A stretch of DNA of 38,931 nucleotides, taken from positions 1-38,931 of the forward strand of contig JAZNXS010000014.1 in NCBI GenBank assembly GCA_045594025.1, given 5' to 3'. Under the pieces are notes generated by a model. The model did not search any database. It saw only the letters and a list, made by a program, of their open reading frames with translations, and was not told the DNA's origin. Positions 7,693 to 16,604 of the stretch are shown here, in pieces (position 1 is the first letter of the stretch; every line of letters starts with the position of its first letter). The position numbers were made by a program, and so were the translations under genes. This DNA comes from Scatosoma sp045594025. GTDB taxonomy: Bacteria > Bacillota > Clostridia > Christensenellales > Borkfalkiaceae.

Positions 7693-10080
7693 TTATAAAA
7701 CCAACATCGAATTATGTTCTTTCAACTCGCCGTCTTGATAAAGCAACGTTTTTACTTCATATTTACCAAACGAGAGTTTTGCTCCCTTGCCAAACACCTT
7801 GCAATCGCAATCCACGCTCTCTTTGGAATTATTGAAAAGACGTACCATGTACGTATCTACCGCCACTTTTCTGAAGGCAGAAAGTATAATATTTTCTTCG
7901 GAAAGCGTAATAGGGCTTTCTTCCTTTTTCTCGCCCTTGCCGTGAGGATAGAAGTTGAGCGCGTACGGCTTTTGCGTAAATGCCGTCGCTTTCTTTTCAA
8001 GTTCTTCTTCCTTACATACTTCTAAGCGGAAGGTAAATTCGTGTCTGCCTACGTCAATATAACGGTTAAACCGCGTTTCATCGATGATCGGCAATAACCC
8101 CACCGGATGCGCACAGTATACAGAACCATTGAGCAACGTAATATAGAGTTTCCCATCTTCAATCGAACAGCCATACGTTCCGTCTTTGAACACGGTAAGG
8201 ACGTTTCCGTCCTTCTCCACGCCTACAAAACGTTGCGAGCATTCTTCCGTCTCCTGTCCGTATTCCTGCGTCCCGAACGAGGTTTGCCCGATAAAGCGAC
8301 CGATTTCTTTTAAGGGGATTTCCAACTTCAAGCCCTTACCTGCGTCGTTCCAGTCCACATGCACCGTTACGTCGATATAATCAAAATCCTTATACATGGT
8401 ATACGCCACGCGGACGTTCGATTTGCCTGTATCGTAAATACTTTCTACCGTCGTCAAAAGATCGCCTCTTTCTTCTACACGCAACGACGTTTTTACCGCA
8501 GGTTTACAGTAATTACTACCCAGTTTTGCCATGTGCCAGCCCCAAGGATCGGCGTTATCATCGAATACCACGGGTGTGAATGCATTACCGCTTAAATACT
8601 CGTTACCCCCTACCATGTACGAGTTTAAAGCGCCATATTCACTGTTAAACGTTGCTTTCGCATCGTTTGCATTGACAAATTCCGTTTGCAAGGTTCTGTC
8701 TAAATACTTTCTCGAACCTCTACGAACTTCTACGTCAAATCTGGTCATAGATAAGGGATTGAGTTCTGCCTTAATCGCAAACCGCTTGCTTCTGTCCATA
8801 TTGATTCGTGATGATTCTTTGATGACTTGGAAGGGAACTTCCTTGCCGTCCTTTTTCACCGTAAATTCATAGCCTTCCGTTTCAGATACGATGCCGTCCA
8901 ATAAGAAAAACTCGCCGTTAAATATCTGTTCTTCTTTATAATGGTTGGGATTATAAACGAAAATAGGATAATCGCCTTCTTTTGCCTTTTCGTATTCTAA
9001 GCAAAGCCCCATAAACGCCTTCGCAAACTGTTTATCAAGCAGTTCCAAAGCATGGTCGGCTTTTTGCAAGCTACTCTTTTCGCCTTCGATGATACAAGTT
9101 CCCGATAAAATGTCGTGGAATTGTATTGCCGCCATATTTTTCTGTGCCTCGCTAAATGCCGCAAAATCGTATTGATAAACGCCCTCTTTGTCTGCATACG
9201 AGCAAATCTTTTCCGTTTTTAACAGCTTATTTTCAAGCTCTGCGTACTTATGTTTCAAACGCGCAATCGAAGAATAACATTTAATAAAGCAGGGTTGCAG
9301 AGCCGCGTTAAATTCAACGTCAGGCGTTACTTTGCCAAAAAATTCCTCGGGCGTGCTGTGGAATACCAAAACACCGTTTCGCTTTTGCTCTTCGATAAAG
9401 CCTTTAAGGTCCGTTAAATCCTTTCTGGAAGCACCGCCGCCGTGATTACCTACGCCCCACAGCGCAAATGCGATTTCCTCATTTTCCCAAGGCTGCATTT
9501 TGCGTTTGATTGCGTTGACTGCATTGCCAAGATCCGAACAATAGATTGTGAGGTCTTGGAAGCGTGCCGCTTTTACCTTACTGCCATCAAAGCCTACCCA
9601 ATCAAACACCATTTTGGGTAAATCGAATATCTCAACCATAGGACGACAGAAAATATATCCTTCGTATCCGCACTTATTCAAAATCTGTGCAAGCCCTTGG
9701 GTGTGCCCGAACGAGTCGAAATTTACCGCAATCGTCGGTCTTTGCCCAAACTTTTCCTTGAAATAGCTTAAGCCGCTTTCAATTTGACGAACAAAGCCCT
9801 CGCCCGATGGAATATTACAATCCGGCTGTACATACCAACCGCCCATAATATGCCACTTCCCTGCCTTGACAAGCTCTTTTATACGTGCAAACAACTTCGG
9901 ATCGTATTCTTCGATATATTCATATAAAAGTGCCTCGTTATGGCAGAAAATATAATCGTATTCGTCTGCAAGCTCGCAAGCGGAATAAAAGGTCGCAAGC
10001 GCCGCTGTTGCACCTTCATGCCAATCCCATTGCCACACAGGATCGAGATGCGCGTTACATATCAAATGCAATTCTTTCAT
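7693..10080 (-). CDS. alpha-mannosidase, glycoside hydrolase family 38
   Basis: Retaining, zinc-dependent alpha-mannosidase of 795 residues. No signal peptide, so it should work in the cytoplasm on imported oligosaccharides. Seen: the N-terminal metal motif HLDPVW, with His11 and Asp13; NFDSFGH, with Asp122 as the expected nucleophile and metal ligand; and FHDILSGTC, the conserved histidine motif that completes the zinc site. The C-terminal half is the beta-rich domain normal for the family. GH38 members cut alpha-1,2, 1,3 or 1,6 mannosides or mannosylglycerate, and sequence alone does not settle which. The ATG follows AAGGAAGGAAAAACT. It is the last gene of block C, 80 nt after the Gfo/Idh/MocA gene. 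A decayed copy of its start lies at 16557-16595. Confidence 0.93.
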   Translation of the reverse strand: MKELHLICNAHLDPVWQWDWHEGATAALATFYSACELADEYDYIFCHNEALLYEYIEEYDPKLFARIKELVKAGKWHIMGGWYVQPDCNIPSGEGFVRQIESGLSYFKEKFGQRPTIAVNFDSFGHTQGLAQILNKCGYEGYIFCRPMVEIFDLPKMVFDWVGFDGSKVKAARFQDLTIYCSDLGNAVNAIKRKMQPWENEEIAFALWGVGNHGGGASRKDLTDLKGFIEEQKRNGVLVFHSTPEEFFGKVTPDVEFNAALQPCFIKCYSSIARLKHKYAELENKLLKTEKICSYADKEGVYQYDFAAFSEAQKNMAAIQFHDILSGTCIIEGEKSSLQKADHALELLDKQFAKAFMGLCLEYEKAKEGDYPIFVYNPNHYKEEQIFNGEFFLLDGIVSETEGYEFTVKKDGKEVPFQVIKESSRINMDRSKRFAIKAELNPLSMTRFDVEVRRGSRKYLDRTLQTEFVNANDAKATFNSEYGALNSYMVGGNEYLSGNAFTPVVFDDNADPWGWHMAKLGSNYCKPAVKTSLRVEERGDLLTTVESIYDTGKSNVRVAYTMYKDFDYIDVTVHVDWNDAGKGLKLEIPLKEIGRFIGQTSFGTQEYGQETEECSQRFVGVEKDGNVLTVFKDGTYGCSIEDGKLYITLLNGSVYCAHPVGLLPIIDETRFNRYIDVGRHEFTFRLEVCKEEELEKKATAFTQKPYALNFYPHGKGEKKEESPITLSEENIILSAFRKVAVDTYMVRLFNNSKESVDCDCKVFGKGAKLSFGKYEVKTLLYQDGELKEHNSMLVL

Positions 10081-10160
10081 AGTTTTTCCTTCCTTATTTT
10101 TATTTTTACACTTTGGGTCAAATAGAGCAGCAATGCCATTCCATTATCCTAGATCTCTAT

Positions 10161-11441
10161 TTATGCCCTGTACTTGCTGATTAATACAAGTTTTCCGCCA
10201 TTTAATCTCGACTCTTCCGCGGCGAGAGCCATATAATGGCTTTCCACCGAATTGTCGATACTGGTGTCAACTGCATCATTCCCTTCGGCGATTACTTCAT
10301 ACAGCTTATCCAACATTCTGTGGTCGCCGCCGCCATGCCCTTCTAAATCGTCCGTTAAATCACTGATTTTCCATACTTGGTCTTCGCCGAAATATTTCTT
10401 CAGGGTAATGGTATTTCCTTCTTCATCGAGTACAAGCTCCCCTTCCGTCCCAAAAAATCGGATATCTCTGCCGCCTTTTTTGGTAAAAGCTTCCATCTTC
10501 AAAGTCGCCGTTACTCCGTTTTCGAACTGCATAATCACCTTTTGATTATCCACAACGTCGTTGTCGCAGGCAAATACACATCTTCCGTAAGGGCCCTCTT
10601 CAATCGCTTTTTGTATCGCGTCTTCCGTCAAAGGATACGCATCGGTAATCACGTTCATCGGCCAAGCGTTACAAGGGCAGCCTCTTTCTTTCCACATATC
10701 GATATAGATGCGCTTTGCACTAAATACGCAATTATCAATATATTTACATTGCATGCATCTATCCGCCGCTTCTTGGGGCTGATTTTCACGTTTAAGGTAG
10801 AAAAGACTTCCCATGGAAGATACAGCATGACATTTTGCCCCAACGAAATATTGCAAGAGGTCCATATCATGACAGCATTTTTGCAAAATCATGGGAGACG
10901 TCTCCTCACGATTTCTCCAATTTCCGCGAACAAAGCTATGCGCCTGATGCCAAAAACCAACGTTTTCCATTTGATCAATCGAAACAAGTTTCCCAATGCC
11001 GCCATTGTCGAGAATTTCTTTTAATTTATTGACCATCACGGTATAACGCAGCACATGGCAGACCATTACGATATTGCCCGTTTCTTTGGCTTTTTTGACT
11101 AAGCGACGAAGCTCATCCATATCTTCCGAAACAGGTTTTTCCAACAATATGTCATAGCCGAGCGACAAGGCTTTTTCCGCCATCGCAACGTGTTGGCGAT
11201 CCATCGTACCGATCAAAAGTACGTCGCTGCGTTTCTTCTCAAAGAACTCTTCCTCTGAAAGAAACCTATTTTCACACGGTATGGCAAAGGCCTCTCCGTA
11301 TTTCTCAAGCCTCTCCGCACTAACATCACAAAGACTTGTGATTTTGTACTTATCTGCGCACTTATGTATATATCTTCCGTAAGCTTCTCCACCGCGCGCA
11401 CCCACGCCGATAATAGAAATCGTTAAAATTCTCGTTTTCAT
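10161..11441 (-). CDS. Gfo/Idh/MocA family NAD(P)-dependent oxidoreductase
   Basis: Cytoplasmic sugar or polyol oxidoreductase of 426 residues. The N-terminal Rossmann domain has the dinucleotide motif IIGVGARGG at residues 10-18 and the family lysine in EKP (Lys102). The C-terminal alpha/beta domain carries KCCHDMDLL, which supplies the active-site Asp and His, and a cysteine cluster C-x2-C-x5-C before the IYIDMW segment. I chose the internal ATG at 11441 because it is preceded by AAGGAT, gives exactly the length of the paralogue at 36544-37824, and begins where similarity begins. The in-frame extension to 11534 comes from the junction with a decayed Gfo/Idh/MocA start. The natural substrate is unknown; some relatives act as NAD-dependent glycosidases (GH109). 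Confidence 0.92.
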   Translation of the reverse strand: MKTRILTISIIGVGARGGEAYGRYIHKCADKYKITSLCDVSAERLEKYGEAFAIPCENRFLSEEEFFEKKRSDVLLIGTMDRQHVAMAEKALSLGYDILLEKPVSEDMDELRRLVKKAKETGNIVMVCHVLRYTVMVNKLKEILDNGGIGKLVSIDQMENVGFWHQAHSFVRGNWRNREETSPMILQKCCHDMDLLQYFVGAKCHAVSSMGSLFYLKRENQPQEAADRCMQCKYIDNCVFSAKRIYIDMWKERGCPCNAWPMNVITDAYPLTEDAIQKAIEEGPYGRCVFACDNDVVDNQKVIMQFENGVTATLKMEAFTKKGGRDIRFFGTEGELVLDEEGNTITLKKYFGEDQVWKISDLTDDLEGHGGGDHRMLDKLYEVIAEGNDAVDTSIDNSVESHYMALAAEESRLNGGKLVLISKYRA

Positions 11442-11533
11442 TCTGTTATAATCCTTATTATACTTTATTTCAGGTTTTACTTTATCTGTAATTTTTGATA
11501 AATAGAAGCTGTCCACCTTTTCATCTGGATTCA

Positions 11534-11588
11534 TTCGCCGCCTCGACCACCGAATCCAATAATGGAAACTGTAACACTTTATTTTCCT
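11534..11588 (-). pseudogene. 5' remnant of a third Gfo/Idh/MocA gene
   Basis: On the minus strand this stretch matches the start of the oxidoreductase gene at 37824. It reads VTVSIIGFGGRGGE and then meets a TGA. The start codon region reads AAGGAAAATAAAGT where the intact gene has ATGGAAAACAAGAT, so the ATG is lost, and one base is missing a few codons later. Everything after GGE is gone. It sits 6 nt after the stop of the fusion gene, the same place that the intact oxidoreductase gene holds after the AraC gene in block A. Confidence 0.75.
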
Positions 11589-11594
11589 TACTCT

Positions 11595-13205
11595 TTATTC
11601 CTTATGGTTTTTACCTTTATTAATAACAATACGTCTTTCTTTTTCAAGCTTCTTTTTTGCTCTGTAATAGGTCGCTGAATTATTAAATCCGCATCGATAC
11701 AATATTTCCAAAGTGGTTAACTTTAAACTTTTATCCGCAAACATTTCTTCTGCTCTTTTTAAGCGCAGTAAATTGATGTAGTCCCTGAAATTCAGCCCGA
11801 CTGTCGCCCGCAAAACCTTAGAACAATAATCGGATGAATAACCGACTGCCTGTGCTACAGCCGATAACGTGATCCCCTCTAAATAATGCGTTTGAATATA
11901 ATTCAACATATCTTTAACCAACGCTTTACCGTTACGGTATTTCTCGATTTCGATCACCTTACCGCCGCTTAATCTCGATTCTTCCGCCGCAATCGCCATA
12001 TAATGACTTTCTACCGCGCCGTCAATCGACGTTTCTATCTCTTCACTTTCACCAATCAACACATTGTAAAACGTATCGATCATTCTGCCGACACGGAAAG
12101 CATGATCATCTTTCCCTTCAAGCGAGGAAATCGACCAGGTTTCGTCTTCCCCAAAATATCGATGCAATGTTATCAAGTCTTGCGTTTCATTTAATTCTAA
12201 ATGTCCGTGTGTTCCAAAGAAACGCAGCTCGCGTCCGCCATACTTAACAAAGGCTTCCATTTTCAACGTCGCCGTGATTCCGTTTTCGAATTGCATAATG
12301 ATTTTTTGATTATCTACAACGTCATTATCGCAATAAAATACACATTGACCGTACGGACCTTGCTGAATGGCTTTTAACAAAACCTCTTCCGTCAACGGCA
12401 ACGTATCCGTCAAAGCGTTCATGGGCGTAACGTTTTCAGGTTTTCCCCACTGCTTCCAAAGATCAATATATATCTTTTTTGCGCTGTACGGACATTTCTC
12501 CACCAATGGACAATCCATACAACGTTGCGCCGCCTCAACGGGCGCGTTCTCTTTCTTGAAAAAGGAAAGACTACCCATAGAGGAGACCGACATACACTTG
12601 CTTCCCGCGAAATATTGCAATAAATCCAAATCGTGACAGCACTTTGTAACGACCATGGGCATCGTCATTTCGCTTTTTCGCCAATTACCTCTCACAAAAC
12701 CGTGGGCTTCATGCCAAAAAACAACGTTCTCCGTTGCGTCCATGGATATAATGTCCCCGATTTCACCCTTGGAAAGAATTTCCTTCAATTTGCGCACCAT
12801 AGAAGAATAGCGCAATACGTGGCAGACCATGATTTTTCTGCCAGATCGGCGAGCCTCAGCCACAAGCATACGCAATTCGTCGGGTTCGTCTGAAACGGGT
12901 TGTTCCAACATAATATCATATCCCAAAGACAGAGCTTTACGCGCTATACGTATATGCGTTTTTTCCATCGTTGCGATAACGAGCAGATCGCTGCGTTTTT
13001 CTTGAAAGAAACTTTCCTCCGTCCGAAATCTGTGCGTTTGATCGATTTCAAAAGCGTCGCCGTATTTCTCCAATTTCGTGGTGTCTATATCGCACAAATC
13101 GGTAATTTTATATTTATCTTTTGCTTGATAAAGATATCTCCCGTAAGCTTCGCCGCCGCTTAATCCAACGCCGATGATCGCCACGGTAATTATTTTCCTA
13201 TCCAT
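11595..13205 (-). CDS. Gfo/Idh/MocA oxidoreductase fused to an AraC-type DNA-binding domain, with EKP changed to EQP
   Basis: A 536-residue protein with two parts. Residues 1-424 are a complete Gfo/Idh/MocA module with Rossmann motif IIGVGLSGG, KCCHDLDLL and the C-x2-C-x5-C cluster. Residues 425-536 are an AraC double helix-turn-helix domain: ITLSAVAQAVGYSSDYCSKV is the first HTH, ILYRCGFNNSATYYRAKKKL the second. The junction falls at the terminal KYR where both paralogues in the window end. The AraC part closely matches the C-terminus of the regulator at 37921. The family's EKP lysine is Gln102 (CAA instead of AAA), while both paralogues keep it. I infer a regulator that senses a sugar or nucleotide with a former enzyme domain. 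The ATG at 13205 has AAGGA 7 nt upstream; a GTG at 13211 is the alternative start. Confidence 0.9.
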   Translation of the reverse strand: MDRKIITVAIIGVGLSGGEAYGRYLYQAKDKYKITDLCDIDTTKLEKYGDAFEIDQTHRFRTEESFFQEKRSDLLVIATMEKTHIRIARKALSLGYDIMLEQPVSDEPDELRMLVAEARRSGRKIMVCHVLRYSSMVRKLKEILSKGEIGDIISMDATENVVFWHEAHGFVRGNWRKSEMTMPMVVTKCCHDLDLLQYFAGSKCMSVSSMGSLSFFKKENAPVEAAQRCMDCPLVEKCPYSAKKIYIDLWKQWGKPENVTPMNALTDTLPLTEEVLLKAIQQGPYGQCVFYCDNDVVDNQKIIMQFENGITATLKMEAFVKYGGRELRFFGTHGHLELNETQDLITLHRYFGEDETWSISSLEGKDDHAFRVGRMIDTFYNVLIGESEEIETSIDGAVESHYMAIAAEESRLSGGKVIEIEKYRNGKALVKDMLNYIQTHYLEGITLSAVAQAVGYSSDYCSKVLRATVGLNFRDYINLLRLKRAEEMFADKSLKLTTLEILYRCGFNNSATYYRAKKKLEKERRIVINKGKNHKE

Positions 13206-13234
13206 TTCCACGTCCTTATCTCGCTTGTTATCGC

Positions 13235-14224
13235 TTAGAACTTTGTTTTTTCTAGTGCACTTACTGCTTTTAATATATCAACGCTAGGGGCAGGTATGCG
13301 TCCAAGATAATCTGGGCCCACGTTCAAAAGATAATTTATATTCCTTTCGTTTAAGTGTTTTTTAATGCGAAGGACTTCCTCGGGCTTTTTCCAATTTTGA
13401 TCGTAAGCTTTATATCCCCAAGTATCGTTAAGCGTTGCAGGGGTTTCAAAAAGCAAATCACCGTTTTGATATGCTTCGGGAATCTCATTATCCCCCCAGC
13501 TGACATAATCGTATTGAACGCCGGGTGCGCCAATGCGGGAATTTAATAAACAATCGGGCTGATATTTTTTGACCATATCGTATAATTCCTTCGACTGCGC
13601 CGCATTGATCGTATGCGGCGTATCAAACCAAATCAAACAAAGGTCCCCGTAATTTGTTAAAATTTCTTTGACCTGCGGTTTTATCTTCCTTTCAAATACT
13701 TCTGCATAATCCTTACCTTCATGCGAAGGAAAATCCCAGGTATTCCCCCAAGGCATGCCGTCTACGTTTAAACCGCACTCCTTGCCCCAGCCGCCTGCAT
13801 TCCGTTCCCTCCAATCCAAAGCCTGTGAATAATAGAGACCGAATTTCATTCCTTTTTTTGCGCAGGCATTCGCCAACTCCTCGATGATATCCCGTTTAAA
13901 CGGCGTCGCGTCTACAATATTAAATTTATCCACCTTAGAATGGTACAGTGCAAAACCATCATGGTGCTTGCTGGTGATTACCATGTACTTCATACCGCTA
14001 TCTATGGCAATATCCACCCATTCGTCCGCATTAAAAAAGATTGGATTAAACACGGACGCCAACTTTTCATATTCATGCTTGGGAATGCGAAAATAAGATT
14101 GCGCCCATTCTCCTATGGTTTGCCCCATTCTTTTTCCTTTCCATTCCCCCGCTAAAAGCGAATATAATCCAAAATGAATCATCATCCCGTACTTTGCTTG
14201 CTTAAACCATTCTTTATTTGTCAT
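13235..14224 (-). CDS. alpha-L-fucosidase, glycoside hydrolase family 29
   Basis: Retaining alpha-L-fucosidase without a signal peptide, so probably a cytoplasmic enzyme removing terminal fucose from imported glycans. At 329 residues it holds only the TIM-barrel catalytic domain; many family members carry an extra beta-sandwich domain. Seen: KYGMMIHFGLYS at the first strand, the HHDGF motif at residues 87-91, and LIWFDTPHT, where Asp201 is the expected nucleophile. The acid/base residue is not fixed by sequence in this family and I do not assign it. I prefer the ATG at 14224, which has GGAG 6 nt upstream; the in-frame ATG at 14236 has no usable ribosome site. It is the first gene of block C. 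A truncated copy of its start lies at 38772-38834. Confidence 0.92.
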   Translation of the reverse strand: MTNKEWFKQAKYGMMIHFGLYSLLAGEWKGKRMGQTIGEWAQSYFRIPKHEYEKLASVFNPIFFNADEWVDIAIDSGMKYMVITSKHHDGFALYHSKVDKFNIVDATPFKRDIIEELANACAKKGMKFGLYYSQALDWRERNAGGWGKECGLNVDGMPWGNTWDFPSHEGKDYAEVFERKIKPQVKEILTNYGDLCLIWFDTPHTINAAQSKELYDMVKKYQPDCLLNSRIGAPGVQYDYVSWGDNEIPEAYQNGDLLFETPATLNDTWGYKAYDQNWKKPEEVLRIKKHLNERNINYLLNVGPDYLGRIPAPSVDILKAVSALEKTKF

Positions 14225-14276
14225 ATTTTTCTCCATACCCCAAAATAGATTTTTATAACACTATTTTGCCATATAT

Positions 14277-14313
14277 ATTTTATAAACAATACATTTTGAA
14301 ATCAATATGATTT
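14277..14313 (-). promoter_or_regulatory. fucosidase operon promoter with palindromic operator
   Basis: On the minus strand TTGATT (14300-14305) and TAAAAT (14277-14282) are 17 nt apart, with a start near 14270. The -35 box lies inside the inverted repeat AAATCA-ATA-TGATTT (14299-14313). The same arrangement occurs at 38883-38919, and the GAAATCAATAT half at 25341-25351. An AraC-type regulator of this locus is the obvious candidate to bind it. The rest of the 14225-14433 gap is AT-rich, with no other gene or strong terminator seen. Confidence 0.65.
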
Positions 14314-14433
14314 TTTCTATAAAGCGCTACAAAATCCGCAATTTTCGATTTTTGAGTCCAAAATTTGATATTTTCAGCAGCTAATGCACTAAGCCCAACC
14401 TAAATCGAAAAAACTAAACATTACGATAAAGAC

Positions 14434-16488
14434 TTAAAATTCTATTTTCGCCACAGACAATCCTTCCACCGTCAAGCGTTTACCGTTTACAACTACCATT
14501 TTTGCTCCCGTGTTGTAATTGACGAATATTTGTATCTTTTTTCCATCAAACTCGTATGCTGTGGATACCACTTCCTTTGCCGTATATGAACGAGCATAAA
14601 GATCGTTTCTATACGTTACGGATCCCGTTTCGTAAGCGAGTGGTTTGACCATATTTCCAAAGCACATAAAATCAAGATTCTGCATGTAAAATTCACGCAA
14701 GTTTTTAACAAACGTCAGTACTTCCTCTTCTACGGGAATATCTGTGAAATCTCTTTGCCCCCAATACGATTGAATAAATCCTTTGGGGTTGAGCACCAAC
14801 GTCGGCATGTCCCCCGCCGCAAATGAATATGCAACGCGGTATAAATAGCTATCCGCCGACCACAATTCACATACTTGATTGCCCATAAAATTATGTAAAA
14901 ACTCGTGATACAAGTATGCGTACAGCGGTATTGCTTCCCCTATAAAATGAACAAGCTCGTAACGGTTATCGGAAAAGAGCAGGTTCTTGATAAACGGCTC
15001 GCTCGCCGCGCTTTCACAGCCCAACAGCGTATTGCCTGCCTTGCCGTTCCATTCGGCAAGCAGCTTTTCCATCTCTGTCGTCATCCAATCCCCAACGCAG
15101 GGGGGGTGATTATGTTCTTGAGAATAACAGAACAGTTGACTGCCACCATGGTTTTGATCGAGAATTTGAACGTAGTCAAGTTTTTTATCAAATAAAGGCT
15201 GATATGCCTCGTTTAATATTTCCTTCCCCTTATCTGACGCAACACAGATATCATACCCGCTTCTCTGCCCCGTACAAACGGTACTGCGAACTACTTTCCC
15301 GTCCCGTCCAGCGCAAAACGCCTTAAACGTTTCCTTGTCTTTAAGAATTTCTTTACAATCGTAGGAGGGCAGAACGTTGCTCTGCTCCGTGAAAGAAAAT
15401 CCCGAGCAGTACACACCAAGCAAATGTCCCTTTTCTTTCAAAGCGTCAAAAAGCTTATCAAACGCATCCTCTCCGCCGTAAGGAGGCCAAACGTAAGGCG
15501 GCGCCCAAGGCGCTGTCCCTTCCCAGTGCATGAGCAAGACCATAATCTTTGCCCCTGTTGCTTGGGAGAATTTTTCTACATAGGGCAAAATATTCACGTA
15601 CGGGAACAACTCATTTGGCGTCATTTCGTCCATATCGTGATACCCTCTCACGGGATATGTGAGAATAATGGGAAAATCACGATACCAATTCGGAAGAGCC
15701 TTATTTTCTCTTACCTTTTTCATGCCAACGGGCAAGTGTGCGTAAAACCAGTCCTTGTAAATATCCGCACCATCCTGCCAATCGCCCTCAAAAAAGCGAT
15801 ATACCATATCGAAATCAGGGGCAAAATCTTCTCCATACGTTTTCCCTGAATACAGACGCATTTCGACTTTGATATTTTTCTCTTCGTCTACGGCGTAATA
15901 ATCGATTTCCTTGGGTCCGCGCACCTCGTCATGCGCCCCGATATAAAGCCCGTGCCCCTCAAAAAGATACGCTAAAAACTGCGAACATAACATATTGGGA
16001 AACAGCCCACAACAGGTAACGGTAGGATATCCGGGCTCTAAATGCTGTAAATGCGTGGTAGCACGCAAATCATTGTCTTCTACCAATGCCCCCTCGTTAT
16101 AGGGATATACCATACGTCCAATACCACCGTTTCTGATAAACGGTTTTAAGATAAGAGCGAACGGCTCGATATGCTCCACAATTTTGTCCGTATTGTTTTT
16201 TACCGCGAAACGCGCCTGAAAACCGCTGTCGCATTTTGTAATAAAAAGCGTTACAGCAATGTCTTCGGGAAAATCGGAATAAACCGCCGTAAAGCCGTAC
16301 TTCCCTTCCTGAAGCTTAACAGTAGCGGCATCTTGCGAGGATAAATCGATTATATCGCCCGACTTATCCGTCAAACGCAACGAAAACAACGCCGATTCTT
16401 TTGCGCAGATTTCAATCCCTTCATGAACCATAGAAGAGATAACGCCTCTTTGAAAATCAAACTTAATATTTCCATTTTTCCACTGCAT
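14434..16488 (-). CDS. putative glycoside hydrolase, DUF6259-like
   Basis: A 684-residue protein without a signal peptide. The N-terminal ~230 residues look beta-rich, as in sugar-hydrolase N-terminal sandwiches (for example GYPTVTCCGLFPNMLCSQFL and LYIGAHDEVRGPKEIDYY). The middle looks like a TIM barrel: IILTYPVRGYHD, KIMVLLMHWEGTAPWAPPY, LLGVYCSGFSF, LDYVQILDQNHGG, NTLLGCESAASEPF. The C-terminus is a short beta domain. Acidic residues in the strand-end motifs (LDQN, LGCES) are candidates for catalysis. From memory it most resembles the uncharacterised DUF6259 group, which I have not verified by search. The ATG follows AAGGAG by 8 nt. Its place after a GH127-type gene supports a role in glycan breakdown. 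Specificity is unknown. Confidence 0.6.
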   Translation of the reverse strand: MQWKNGNIKFDFQRGVISSMVHEGIEICAKESALFSLRLTDKSGDIIDLSSQDAATVKLQEGKYGFTAVYSDFPEDIAVTLFITKCDSGFQARFAVKNNTDKIVEHIEPFALILKPFIRNGGIGRMVYPYNEGALVEDNDLRATTHLQHLEPGYPTVTCCGLFPNMLCSQFLAYLFEGHGLYIGAHDEVRGPKEIDYYAVDEEKNIKVEMRLYSGKTYGEDFAPDFDMVYRFFEGDWQDGADIYKDWFYAHLPVGMKKVRENKALPNWYRDFPIILTYPVRGYHDMDEMTPNELFPYVNILPYVEKFSQATGAKIMVLLMHWEGTAPWAPPYVWPPYGGEDAFDKLFDALKEKGHLLGVYCSGFSFTEQSNVLPSYDCKEILKDKETFKAFCAGRDGKVVRSTVCTGQRSGYDICVASDKGKEILNEAYQPLFDKKLDYVQILDQNHGGSQLFCYSQEHNHPPCVGDWMTTEMEKLLAEWNGKAGNTLLGCESAASEPFIKNLLFSDNRYELVHFIGEAIPLYAYLYHEFLHNFMGNQVCELWSADSYLYRVAYSFAAGDMPTLVLNPKGFIQSYWGQRDFTDIPVEEEVLTFVKNLREFYMQNLDFMCFGNMVKPLAYETGSVTYRNDLYARSYTAKEVVSTAYEFDGKKIQIFVNYNTGAKMVVVNGKRLTVEGLSVAKIEF

Positions 16489-16556
16489 AGTACTTTCTCC
16501 TTTTTAAATACACGGAAATCATTACAGCGTTGCGCATCTACGATAGATAAGTCGCC

Positions 16557-16595
16557 AACCAGACGCGCATTACATATCAAATGCAACTCTTTCGT
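16557..16595 (-). pseudogene. 5' remnant of a GH38 alpha-mannosidase gene
   Basis: The minus strand reads T-KELHLICNARL, against M-KELHLICNAHL at the start of the intact mannosidase (10080). The start codon is ACG instead of ATG, and similarity ends after about 13 codons. Upstream, AAAAATAAGG and GGAAAAAC also match the intact gene's leader. The remnant fills the gap between the GH127-type stop (16605) and the DUF6259-like start (16488), where no other gene is visible. Confidence 0.7.
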
Positions 16596-16604
16596 CGTTT
16601 TTCC

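Noticed and set aside
11442..11534. 31-residue N-terminal extension of the oxidoreductase at 10161
   Set aside because: It begins in the junction with the decayed gene start. The ATG at 11441 has a ribosome site and matches the paralogue's length exactly.
11595..13205. The fusion gene as a sequencing or assembly error
   Set aside because: The AraC part is a diverged and not identical copy of the regulator at 37921, the junction is in frame, and the remnant after it gives an evolutionary explanation. An error cannot be fully excluded without reads.
16371..16586. 71-codon minus-strand frame beginning MHLICNARL
   Set aside because: Only its first residues match the mannosidase. The rest runs out of frame into the DUF6259-like gene, so I list it as a remnant and not as a gene.
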